Shown here one piece after another: positions 1 to 8,900 of a stretch of DNA of 64,000 nucleotides (position 1 is its first letter; each line of letters begins with the position of its first letter). A model generated the notes under the pieces. It did no database searches, had not been told where the DNA came from, and was given only the letters and a program-made list of their open reading frames with translations. The translations under genes and the position numbers were made by a program. Origin of the DNA: Chitinophaga sp. CF418 (GTDB lineage: Bacteria > Bacteroidota > Bacteroidia > Chitinophagales > Chitinophagaceae); contig NZ_FRCN01000006.1 in NCBI RefSeq assembly GCF_900142925.1, positions 62,001 to 126,000 on the forward strand, given 5' to 3'.

Positions 1-118
1 TTTCGGTAAGATGTGCTCTTAACTGGTTGGTGTTCTCGTCAGCGCCGCTTTTGCTGCAGGTGCCGCCATTGCAAATAAACAGGATCTTCTGAACTTTCGT
101 CAGGTCTTTGATCGCCAT
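1..118 (-). CDS. (2Fe-2S) ferredoxin-like protein, 5' part only
   Basis: Only the first 39 codons lie in the window; the gene runs off the left edge. It starts at the ATG whose complement is at 116-118. The visible product has a short basic start, a hydrophobic strand (KILFIC) and the cysteine pattern CNGGTC followed by SKSGADE. This resembles the thioredoxin-fold (2Fe-2S) ferredoxin family, in which such cysteines hold the cluster. Genes of this kind often sit in cobalamin biosynthesis operons of Bacteroidota. That fits the cobalamin riboswitch about 150 bases upstream on the same strand, so this gene is probably first in a B12-repressed operon continuing outside the window. The two remaining cluster cysteines cannot be checked here. 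Confidence 0.7.
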   Translation of the reverse strand, partial: MAIKDLTKVQKILFICNGGTCSKSGADENTNQLRAHLTE

Positions 119-265
119 ACTGTTGCCTACATTTAATTTAATACATTAATTACCCGTTAATGATTAAACAAAGCTTCAGGGGAAATAGTGAGGTGGGGCA
201 ATGCGGACCACATGACATGACGCTTGCTTTTTCCTGTGCTTTCTTCCCGAAGCGTTGGATAAACA

Positions 266-432
266 TAGTTGTTGGCAGGTCTTCTGACTTGTTCCACTCT
301 TAACGCCTTCCCATCCATTTTGAGACCTGGACAGTGGCTTTGGTTTAAGGGCTGATTTGGAACTTACAGCAGCGGGAACTGTTTTGGAATTACACCAAAT
401 TCCCTTTTAATTTCAGCCGGTATGAGCGGTTG
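266..432 (-). ncRNA. Cobalamin (B12) riboswitch
   Basis: Read on the minus strand, this stretch carries the conserved blocks of the adenosylcobalamin aptamer in the right order. They are a GGGAA..GGTG block (around 390-405), a CAGTTCCCGC..CTGTAA block (around 362-382), GCCACTG (complement of 331-338), GATGGGAAGGCG (around 303-316) and the hallmark B12 box AGTCAGAAGACCTGCC (complement of 274-289). The known role of this RNA is to bind coenzyme B12 and shut off expression of the downstream gene. The next gene on this strand is the ferredoxin-like gene starting at 118. Bases 119-265 are the leader and expression platform; I could not assign an anti-terminator with confidence. Confidence 0.93.
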
Positions 433-875
433 AAAACCAAAAACTGGCGTGAAGGTAGGGAATTATTTGGTGTTTTCCTACGGGGGGAATGGTTGGCCAG
501 GAGGCATATACTGAGATCCTCCTACGCATATACGCTGCGCAGCCTGTATCTTTCTTTGTGGTAAGAGGGGGAATTGGTGTGTTATAACGTACGTACAACT
601 AACATGTTATGTGTTTTGTCAAGTCCTTTTGACACCTTTGCAGTCAGTTAGAATTTGATGTTGCCCATTACCCGTTTAGTCACCTATACTTTGTTCGAGC
701 ATATTCAGAATTCTCAGTTTCAGATCTTAATCTATCTATAAGCGAACAACCGGACTACTACAATAGTCTGCGTAGCCTTGTTGATGCCTATCGTAAAAAT
801 ACGAGTGCGTTAACCCGGGATCGCCGTTTGCAGGTGAAGATCAACACATTTACACTTTTATATAAACTATATACC
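433..875. other. Gene-free stretch upstream of the fibre-like protein
   Basis: I see no gene here. The riboswitch promoter must lie on the minus strand somewhere near 430-650, but no clear TAnnTTTG box is visible there. On the plus strand the frame of the next gene stays open back to about 633, but without an ATG, so I treat it as leader sequence. Confidence 0.5.
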
Positions 876-1904
876 ATGAATAAGGGACTTTTAAGCTTAT
901 CAGCATTCTTATTGTCATCTCTGTGCGTAAACGGACAAACGGGAACTTTTACTACGATAGACTTTCCTAACACCTATACAAATACGATCACGACGGGCTT
1001 GTACACATCCAATAACAGGTCAGGATTTATTCATCAGTCTAATGCCTCTATCAATTACGGACTGTTTGGACCTAAGTCTACCGGGTTTAAGTTTCGCTGG
1101 TTAGCACATGATAATGGCGCTGTTGATTATACGACAGATACAGACCAGATCATGTACCTCGATAATGTTGGTAATCTGAATATGAAGGGTACGTTAACAG
1201 CAGGAGGCAATGTTGGCATCGGTACTGCTCCCGGAGCCGATAAGCTGACTATCGATATGGGCGCTACCAGGAGTGCAATAAATATGCTTAGTGATGGAGA
1301 TGCCAATGCCTATTCGGATTTGAAGTTCACCATAAAAACAACAACAGGATTGGCTTCCGGCAAGCCGAACATGTGGCTGGTTTCTTTAAGAAAGGATGGC
1401 TATTTCAGCAATGATCTGACTGGTCCGACCCTCGAGTTTTACGCAACCAGAGCCATAACGGGTGGGTATTTCGCTCCGCTGGTTTTCAAGTCAAATGGAG
1501 ATGTTATACTGGCAGGGGCAAGGAACGCGGTGAATGGCAATGTTGGCATCGGGACTACAGATACCAAGGGGTATAAGCTGGCGGTTAATGGAGATGCCAT
1601 GTTTACGAGAATACAGGTGAAAGCGTATGCTAACTGGCCGGATTATGTTTTTGGAGAGAGTTATAAGCTGATGCCATTACAGGAACTGGAGGCGTATGTG
1701 AAGAAAAATAACCATCTGCCGGATGTGCCTTCAGCGAAGGAGATAGAGGAAGAGGGGATAAATGTGGCGGAGATGAATAAGATACTGTTGCAGAAGATTG
1801 AGGAGTTGACGTTGCATGTGATAGAAGAAGACAAGCGGAATAAAGAGCTGGAAGAGCAGTTAAAGCTGGTAATGGAGAAACTTGAAAAAATTGAATCCAA
1901 ATAA
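876..1904 (+). CDS. Secreted fibre-like protein with C-terminal coiled coil
   Basis: The product has about 342 residues. I chose the ATG at 876 because it begins a clean Sec signal peptide (MNKGLLSLSAFLLSSLCVNGQ); a TTG-started extension of 16 codons would bury it. The body holds two copies of the NVGIGT motif (around 1207 and 1540) followed by strand-rich blocks. The C-terminus reads LQELEAYVKKNNHLPDVPSA and then a long charged heptad coiled coil. This is a common Bacteroidota architecture resembling phage tail-fibre tips with an intramolecular chaperone-like end, but no S74 autoprotease motif is evident. It is probably a surface-exposed trimeric fibre or adhesin. The substrate is unknown. 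Confidence 0.75.
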   Translation: MNKGLLSLSAFLLSSLCVNGQTGTFTTIDFPNTYTNTITTGLYTSNNRSGFIHQSNASINYGLFGPKSTGFKFRWLAHDNGAVDYTTDTDQIMYLDNVGNLNMKGTLTAGGNVGIGTAPGADKLTIDMGATRSAINMLSDGDANAYSDLKFTIKTTTGLASGKPNMWLVSLRKDGYFSNDLTGPTLEFYATRAITGGYFAPLVFKSNGDVILAGARNAVNGNVGIGTTDTKGYKLAVNGDAMFTRIQVKAYANWPDYVFGESYKLMPLQELEAYVKKNNHLPDVPSAKEIEEEGINVAEMNKILLQKIEELTLHVIEEDKRNKELEEQLKLVMEKLEKIESK

Positions 1905-1946
1905 TTGTAGTCTAAAATAGACTCACCCTGTTTTATCAATTGCTGA

Positions 1947-2204
1947 AATGCTCTATTGGAAGATGTTGTTGCCACCCAGGAAAACTGGTACGGGAAAGTG
2001 CGGTATAATGTTATTAAGGGGGATATTTCAGCCGTTCTATACTATGGTTCAAGCAAAACGAACGTTATCATTCAACGGAAAGGAACAGAGAGGATTGTGG
2101 ATAGTAAGACAAATGCTGTGATTGCAACAAGACTATATAATTATCCAATGATCACAGATCAGTCAGCAAGTAAGCTTCCAAAAAAGAAGTTATGGGAAAT
2201 TTAG
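1947..2204 (+). pseudogene. Short orphan reading frame, probable gene fragment
   Basis: The frame is open from 1947 to a stop at 2202-2204 but has no ATG; the only candidate start is TTG at 1956. The predicted 82 residues are soluble and charged, with a strand-rich stretch (NVIIQRKGTERIVD) and a lysine-rich end (KLPKKKLWEI). I do not recognise the family. It lacks a good start, sits in an AT-rich patch, and lies 26 bases before a small membrane protein. It may be a detached C-terminal tip of a larger protein, such as an orphan toxin module, or a chance frame. Confidence 0.35.
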
Positions 2205-2230
2205 GTAACTAAAATTATTTAAATGGGGTA

Positions 2231-2653
2231 ATGAAAATATTCACGTTTGTTTTTTACTTAGCGGCTTCAATATTCGTTTATTTAGTAACTTATGGTTGGG
2301 TGGTAGAAAAGTACTCAGTGATACAATATAGTGTAACTAGTCTCGGTATTGGAACAGGAAAACTTATTTTACTACTTATTTATGGTGTCTTGACATTCAG
2401 TACGACAGAAAAAATAGTTGGAATGCTCCAGTCAAAAAGTTTCTTAATAAGAATGATATTTTTGGTTTTAGGAATTTTGGCAATTCCGATTAGTATCATT
2501 GTTGTCGTATTATATAACAATAATAATTATGAGGGAACTCGACTGCCCCTCGATAATGTTCTCAATATAATATCGCTGCTTACCTGTTCCGCATTGTTGA
2601 ATTTATTGGTCTTTTCAATTCTGAAATTTTTTCAAAGACGACATAGACTTTAG
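2231..2653 (+). CDS. Small four-helix membrane protein, unknown
   Basis: The product has 140 residues and is almost entirely membrane. Hydrophobic segments lie at roughly residues 3-25, 40-62, 72-96 and 110-132, and the C-terminus is basic (KFFQRRHRL). No catalytic or binding motif is visible and I cannot name a family. The gene is AT-rich compared with the large genes of the window and follows the orphan frame at 1947-2204 by 26 bases. That position fits a membrane-type immunity protein, but this is inference only. A hairpin terminator follows. Confidence 0.6.
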   Translation: MKIFTFVFYLAASIFVYLVTYGWVVEKYSVIQYSVTSLGIGTGKLILLLIYGVLTFSTTEKIVGMLQSKSFLIRMIFLVLGILAIPISIIVVVLYNNNNYEGTRLPLDNVLNIISLLTCSALLNLLVFSILKFFQRRHRL

Positions 2654-2663
2654 CAATATTTGT

Positions 2664-2698
2664 ATAAGGAACCGCGGCAATTGACTGCGGTTCCTTAT
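2664..2698 (+). terminator. Hairpin terminator after the small membrane protein gene
   Basis: Two 12-base arms, ATAAGGAACCGC (2664-2675) and GCGGTTCCTTAT (2687-2698), pair perfectly around an 11-base loop, 11 bases after the stop codon. There is no long T tract, so its efficiency is uncertain. Confidence 0.7.
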
Positions 2699-2699
2699 G

Positions 2700-2975
2700 A
2701 ATAACGTATTCCATAAGCTACTTTTTCCCTTCATCCTTATCTGACTTTTTTGGAGGTGATGTAAGTGAAGACGGGGCTCGTGCGAAACCTGACGGACAAG
2801 CAGTAACTATAGACTATAATGATAGAATAAATGGGGCCCAATGTCGGCGGTGTTCTCTTTAGTGTTATATTAACAGCAGGGTCTCTGAATGCTATTGCAA
2901 TGCGATAAGCTGAGGGGGCCTGAGACGTTTTGTCAAATAACATTGTCAAAGGAATGTATTAGAAAATAACTATCA
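2700..2975 (+). pseudogene. Gap with possible decayed coding remnant
   Basis: No intact gene is present. Translation in different plus-strand frames gives protein-like pieces that do not join: KPDGQAVTIDYNDR around 2790-2830 and MGPNVGGVLFSVILTAGSLN around 2830-2890. The change of frame between them would fit a frameshifted remnant of a larger gene. The minus-strand frame over the same bases looks like a shadow. I cannot name the parent gene and the call is weak. Confidence 0.25.
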
Positions 2976-3539
2976 ATGAAGATATATTTCGCATCGGGAA
3001 TATTGATGTTGATCATGTGCTGTAAGCGACAGGAACATTCTACAAAGACAAAAAATCTCAATAGAATAAACGACATTGTTAGCAGTAGAAACATGGATAT
3101 ATTGTATAATGTGAATATTATGCCAAGAGATTTTACAGATGAAAGCAAGCATCATTTGATTAGATTTCAGGTGGATGTTAATGGGAAAACATATAATATA
3201 CCTGTTTTTAAAGGCGATACTTTACTATCAAAAGATAACTACTACGATCTGTATAGTTTTGGAAGGGATAATAATATCTATAATAAAGATTCCGCCCTTG
3301 CGTATGTTAATGAGTATAGTAACCGAGTTATGGGTCTATACTACGAGCTTAATGTACATCAGATTATTGGAGGTCTGCCACATCAGGGGAAATTGGTTAG
3401 AATGAAACTGTTGGATGGTGTTGAGGCTGTATTTGTTCCAGATACCAACAAAATATTTAATCAATATTGGAAAGCTAATTCGTTTAGAAATATGGAAAGA
3501 CTGACTGATAGCTTTTATGTAAGCGAACTAAAAGACTAG
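2976..3539 (+). CDS. Putative small lipoprotein, unknown
   Basis: The product has 187 residues. The N-terminus (MKIYFASGILMLIMCCKRQE) is a short basic start and hydrophobic core ending in two cysteines at residues 15-16. This resembles a lipoprotein signal, although methionine before the cysteine is not ideal. The rest is soluble and mixed alpha/beta with many aromatic and asparagine residues. I do not recognise a family. The AT-rich composition and the neighbours suggest an accessory gene; an immunity or envelope role is possible but unproven. A strong terminator follows directly. Confidence 0.6.
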   Translation: MKIYFASGILMLIMCCKRQEHSTKTKNLNRINDIVSSRNMDILYNVNIMPRDFTDESKHHLIRFQVDVNGKTYNIPVFKGDTLLSKDNYYDLYSFGRDNNIYNKDSALAYVNEYSNRVMGLYYELNVHQIIGGLPHQGKLVRMKLLDGVEAVFVPDTNKIFNQYWKANSFRNMERLTDSFYVSELKD

Positions 3540-3562
3540 GTTTGTCCCGGTAAAGTGACTTC

Positions 3563-3597
3563 AAAAGACCTTCCGCTGGAAAGCAGAAGGTCTTTTT
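3563..3597 (+). terminator. Rho-independent terminator after the 2976 lipoprotein gene
   Basis: The arms AAAAGACCTTC (3563-3573) and GAAGGTCTTTT (3586-3596) pair around a 12-base loop and run into a T stretch. This is a classical intrinsic terminator. Confidence 0.85.
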
Positions 3598-3967
3598 ACA
3601 ACCTTCCTAAAATAAATTTTTTTTCCGTTGTCGTCTTCTGCCATCTTGAAGCGCTTTGTTGTGTCTTCTTCTGTATAGCAGAACCCTAAATTTTTTGAAA
3701 ATGAGCAATTGAACCATTTGATCTAAGAACTCAGTTGTCAACTATAATAAAAGGGAGCACTCTCGCTGGATTGAGAGACAACAGAATGAGAACATTACAA
3801 TGGCGGGATAGTTTAATATGTCACCTCTGGGTTTCAGGGTGCTTAGTCACCCAATGGATATAGTCGGAAGGACCTCGGAGCAAACGAGAAGGTAATTGGA
3901 ATAAATAGCGCCGGGAATCGATAGTTTTTGTTTCATTTTTTATCTTGTAACCAATTTTAAAAACGGT
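3598..3967. other. Gene-free AT-rich stretch
   Basis: About 370 bases with no convincing frame on either strand. I see no strong promoter box, repeat or RNA-like fold. It may be remnant accessory DNA. Confidence 0.4.
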
Positions 3968-4732
3968 ATGCCCATCATCAGGAGTTCAGGTCAAAAGAGT
4001 AAAACACTTGAGGAATTCTATCTGGAATTAACAGAAGGAAAAAGTACAGAGGTTGAAAAAGAAATCGGCGCAGCGATGTTGTCTTTTATTTCGATGGTAA
4101 ATGAAACATTTACCAAGACAACGCTGTATGGTTTGACTTCTCACTATTCACTTGTTATACGGGAGACAGATGACTGGAAGGATGAATGGTATGTGACAGT
4201 TTATAGCATTGGAGATAAGCGTTTTCAATTCAATTATAAAATGCCTGAGGCAACAAGTCCATGGAAATATGCTACCGTACATGGACAGGCGAACTCAATT
4301 GAAGAGGCGAAGGATTACCTGATCATCGCCATGACCGAAAGTAAAGGTTGGATAGGGAATAAGGAGCTGAGGAAACTTTATCACAAACGTTTGGGCCAAT
4401 CAGAAGAGGGCATGGCTTTCAAATTATGGTTGGAGTTTGAAGAGGTTGATCCCGGTAATTGGGACACGGAAAATGAATTTTGTAATATACATGTTGATTT
4501 GGCCGACGGGCGTCATTACGGGCTGAATGTATGGACTTATAAATATCTCGAAACCGCCGTCAATGACGACAGGGAAAACGGTGGTAATTTAAAGGGGCTT
4601 TACCAAAAGCCACCTGACCTATTTGTAAAAGAGCTAACAAGGAACTGTATCGAGCAAACAATTAGAGACATATTAAAACAAGGACATCTCGAAGAAGTGT
4701 TGAATCCGAGCATTTACTTTGGTAAGAAATAA
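3968..4732 (+). CDS. Unknown soluble protein, 254 residues
   Basis: This is a soluble, acidic, aromatic-rich protein without signal peptide or membrane segment. The N-terminal part (KTLEEFYLELTEGKSTEVEK) is helical. The middle has strand-like stretches such as WYVTVYSIGDKRFQFNYKM and later FCNIHVDLADGRHYGLNVWT. The two halves look loosely similar (each has D-W or W-D followed by strands and a helix), so an internal duplication is possible. I do not recognise a family. It stands alone in an AT-rich accessory patch. Proteins of this look are often orphan immunity proteins in Bacteroidota, but that is inference. Confidence 0.6.
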   Translation: MPIIRSSGQKSKTLEEFYLELTEGKSTEVEKEIGAAMLSFISMVNETFTKTTLYGLTSHYSLVIRETDDWKDEWYVTVYSIGDKRFQFNYKMPEATSPWKYATVHGQANSIEEAKDYLIIAMTESKGWIGNKELRKLYHKRLGQSEEGMAFKLWLEFEEVDPGNWDTENEFCNIHVDLADGRHYGLNVWTYKYLETAVNDDRENGGNLKGLYQKPPDLFVKELTRNCIEQTIRDILKQGHLEEVLNPSIYFGKK

Positions 4733-4811
4733 TACGGTCCGAAAACACGTGAGACACCGTTAAGAAACATTACAAAAATTTCCCTATTATTGACTGGAAA
4801 TCCCATCGCCT

Positions 4812-5567
4812 ATGCCAAAAAAACGAATATTAAAAATCTCCATCATTGCCTCACTCTTAGCTGTTTGCATCGCCGCTGCGTCTTGGTGGCTATATATTAC
4901 CTATACTTATATCGAATTTGCGCCTCTGGCGTTCGACAAGCAAAAAGGCTATGTAACACCGAAAACAGCAGATGATTTCTATAAAAATCTCCGCATTGTA
5001 TTAAAGTCTCAACATATCGACCACAAGCTGAATGTTTTAGACCACCCTTTAATACCCCTTAAGACAGCAATGGATAAAGTGCTGATGTGTGACCTGACAG
5101 CAAAAGCACAGGATGTTGTTTGGATGTATAACCATATGCATGCAAAGCTTCCTTCATTTCTCTGTATGGGGAAAGGTTACCAGGGGTTTGTATTCCGGAA
5201 GGAAGCAGCCTATGGTCATACTGTAGATTATGGAGACATTGTGGATATTGAGCTTGGCTGTAAAGATATAGAATTGGCAGAACGGATTTTGCAAGTACAG
5301 GTTGAGCAAGTCATCAAACTTCGCAAGATTTATTCGAATGTTGAACTGCCTTTGTATTATCGTCAATATGTTGGTTATCAGAGAGAAAACGGAGATAGAA
5401 TTGTGTATGTTGACCTCGTACGGAAAGATATAGCGTCGGTGTCAGCACTGTTAAATGGTATTATTCGCATTTATCAGGGGCATAAAGCTAACCTGGACGC
5501 AAAAGTAAATCTAACTCAGGGAAGGGTTGAGACTTTTCAGGCGACTTTGGTGGATCGGGACGAATGA
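4812..5567 (+). CDS. Membrane-anchored protein of unknown function, 251 residues
   Basis: The ATG at 4812 begins MPKKRILKISIIASLLAVCI, a lysine-rich start followed by one hydrophobic segment to about residue 28. That is either an uncleaved anchor or a signal peptide. The remaining 220 residues are soluble and face the periplasm if the anchor is type II. They contain a regular strand-helix pattern (DIVDIELGCKDIELAERILQ) but no motif I can name. The gene follows 3968-4732 by 79 bases on the same strand. The context suggests an accessory envelope or immunity protein, with low confidence about role. Confidence 0.6.
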   Translation: MPKKRILKISIIASLLAVCIAAASWWLYITYTYIEFAPLAFDKQKGYVTPKTADDFYKNLRIVLKSQHIDHKLNVLDHPLIPLKTAMDKVLMCDLTAKAQDVVWMYNHMHAKLPSFLCMGKGYQGFVFRKEAAYGHTVDYGDIVDIELGCKDIELAERILQVQVEQVIKLRKIYSNVELPLYYRQYVGYQRENGDRIVYVDLVRKDIASVSALLNGIIRIYQGHKANLDAKVNLTQGRVETFQATLVDRDE

Positions 5568-5626
5568 AGCCACCTTGCAAAATAAAAAACTTCCTTATAA
5601 CTTACACTTAGTTAAATATAACCCTT

Positions 5627-5845
5627 ATGTCAGAGCCTCGCTCTCTCTACTTAAAAATCAAAACAAAAAAGGAAAACCTCGAGCGATTCTTCCAGGACCA
5701 GCCGGTAACCCCGGAAATTGATCAGAATTGGACATCCTGGTGGGATAGCCGTAAAATGCATTCCAAATCACCGTTGACAAGGGTACCCGTCTATGCCTGG
5801 ATATTAACCAGCCAACGCCCCCCTTTGCGAGATATTCCGTGCTGA
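5627..5845 (+). pseudogene. Truncated gene, 72 residues remain
   Basis: The start is good (MSEPRSLYLKIKTKKENLER) and the first 55 residues read like a compact folded domain with a tryptophan-rich loop (NWTSWWDSRKMHSKSPLT). The frame then runs into low-quality sequence and stops. The following 59 bases before the next gene hold no continuation in any frame. I take it as a gene that lost its 3' part. The parent family is not known to me. It overlaps no real gene and precedes the WGR protein on the same strand. Confidence 0.45.
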
Positions 5846-5904
5846 CTATACGTAGCCAACACTGCAATTAAGGTAAGGTAATACGGGAACAATAAAGATT
5901 TTAC

Positions 5905-8900
5905 ATGAAAAGTAAGTTTATTCACCAGGACGGAAAATCTAATAAATTCTGGGACATTGAAATTAACGGAAACCTGTTTACCGTTTACTTTGGTAAAGCT
6001 GGTACCCAGGGACAAACCCAAACCAAAGAATATACATCGGAAGAAGAATGTAAAAAGGCTGCCGACAAGTTGATCGCTGAGAAGGTCAGGAAAGGATATA
6101 TCCAGGTCACTGAAGAGGTTAGTGCCGAACCAGTTAACTCCCATACAGCCATCTCCGAAGCAGCCAGTTCTACACCACCTCAGCATCTGTTCGGTGACCT
6201 GCTCGCACTTGGCCAGTATCTTGCTGACGGAAATTATCCCGGAGAGCTGGAAACTGTTCACGTAACAGACGAGAACATTGAAGAGATGGAATCGGCTGCC
6301 GGTTTTCAGATGCCGGAAGCATTCGTTGATTTCTGCTTGGAGGAGGGCTCACTCTTCTTTAGTAAAGATGATTTTATCTGCGCAATATATTGCTATAACG
6401 CTGAAGGCGTTAATGGTAACAACCTGCATGGTTTCCTGACGTTCTATCAGAATTTCTATAGGTGTAAATTCAAGCTGCTTGAAGAGGAAGCAGGCTTCTT
6501 GTCGAAAGCCTGCTGGGTATTGGGGATGATTATCAGCGGAGAAGAAATGAGGATATTTGTCAGTGATCCGTTGGGAATGATACGCGGTATTCATTTCCCG
6601 CAGGCCTTAAAAAACACCAATGATGAGGCTTTTCTCCAGGCATTATCGCCTGTGCTGGAAGCAAAGGCTTCGCTGAAGTCTTTTATGGGCACGGCCGCCT
6701 TTGAGGCATTAACCGTTAGTACAAAAGAGGCTGAAGCTGAAGAAGAGGATAGCGGAGAGGAAGATGAAAATCAAGAGACACAGGTATTCCTTCAAAAACA
6801 TGGTATAAAAGCCGTTTCTTATGATGAAATACTCGAGGCCCTGGGCGTCGATCATTTATTTGATTATTGGGATGAAGATGGAGATAATTCCTATGCAGCC
6901 AATTATGAGAGCGAACGGGAGTATTTTGAGTATTTCAGCAGTGCTATTTATTATTGCGATGGAGACCTGCATATTGATGGCGACCTGGAAATCCCGCATG
7001 TTAATATAGCACTCCTTGTGGTACGTGGTAATATGACCATACATGGTAAGGTTGCTTCTTCTTATGGTAGAACTGCAGCGTATTATGTTACCGGCAATAC
7101 GACCGTTGATTACCTGGATCTTGGATATTTTCAGAAGACCTTAGGGACAGAAACCATCCGGTATGTTGCATCTGCCTGGGGTGAGGATGATGAGGTGGTA
7201 CATTCCATGCCTTTCCGGAGTATTAATGCGCCGTATTTCTTCTCCTGGTTCTATGATCTGGGCTGTTTTGAATTTGCACCGGAGACGCTCATTACTGCCC
7301 TGTACAATTATGATGAGTTATCATCCTATGTGACAGATAATGCTTTTCTGGCCTGGCACGATTATGCATATGCATTCGTTCCGGAGCTCTGTTACACGCT
7401 GGATGAATCCCATCATGATACGCTGAACATCAGTATGCGGTCTGTCTATGAGGCACTGAAGAACAACCAGCCGGTCTTGCAGAAAGGAGTTACGCTGGAA
7501 GGTATCAAACTGACCCGTGAAGGAGTGCGCCTGACAAAGGAGGAGGATATTACCGGGGCTTATCAATGTTTCAAAGAGGCATTCACAAAAGCCCCTGGTT
7601 ATTACCTGGCTTATTATCATGCAGGTAAATGCCTGTTTGAACAGAAGGCCTACAAACAGGCCATGGAAGTATTTACCAAAGGTATTCCTTATACGCCTGA
7701 GAAAGTTAAGTACGAGTTCGCCTGTATGGAAGAAGCAGCGCTATCTGCTGTACGGATCGGCGAATATAATAAGGCTATCCAATTGGCAAATACAGCGCTG
7801 CAAAAGAACGAGTCGGCATATTTTGCTCTGCGGGTGTTGGGAGAAGCGCTTATCTGTCAGCAGAGGCTGGAAGAAGCTAAAGGCTACCTGGAAAGATCAG
7901 TAGAGATAAATAGCATTTTTACCAATAACTGGCTGCTGGGATTGGTCTACCATCTCCAGGGGGATGAGAAAAAAGCAGACAAATATTACAAGGAGGCTGC
8001 CCAAAAGAGTGGCAGCGCACAACCTTATACGGAGCATACAAGTCTTCACTATTTATACGGAGATCCGGTAACGGTGAACTGGGATACACAAGGCCAGGTA
8101 TCGACTGTAAAAGACCAGGCATACTGGGACCAGTATTTTGCTGACATGTTGGGTAAATATGGCCCGGATATGTATAAGAAGACCGGTAAATTCCCTGACG
8201 AATGGCTTAGCGCTAAACTATTAACGATACCCGATCAATACCGGACGAGAGACATGCTACAGGCATTGCTGGAGCATAAGACAAAGGGTGAATATGATGT
8301 AAGAGGCCGGCTGATCGGGCATTTCAAACGGGAACTATATACACCCGACATTATCCTGCTGGCAGTAAACCGTGAAGAACCCTGTTTTTACCATGAGATT
8401 CCTGCTGAATTCCTCACAGAACAGATCTACCAGATCCATCCGCATGGCATAGACCTGGCATATGTGCCAAAGGAACAATTAACTTATGATCTGTGTTTCC
8501 GCGCAGTGATCGATAATCAATACAACTATAAGCATGTACCTGCTGCATTCAGGGATGAGCGGATGAATATTGCGCTCATTGCCGGTGGTAATCTGCAGGA
8601 TACACACTGCAAGGACCTGCCTTCAAAATACTACACCAATGAATACATTAAACAGGCCATTGACCTGGGTATTCATGTTATTAAAAACATTCCGCCGAAA
8701 CTGGTGGATACAGAAATATACCAGTATGCCACCGGAAAATACAGCCAGGAGCATGAATGGCCTTTTATTGTTGAACAGTACGACAGGGATAGATGGCGCT
8801 TTGGATCCCAGTCGGATCTGGAGAGGATGGGGAAAGCTGTAAGGAAATACGGCATGAACATCTTCGATCATATCGATGCTGAGCAGATAAACAAGCATAG

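Noticed and set aside
633..875. Upstream extension of the fibre-like protein's frame
   Set aside because: The frame is open, but there is no ATG, and the signal peptide begins at 876, so an extension would disable export.
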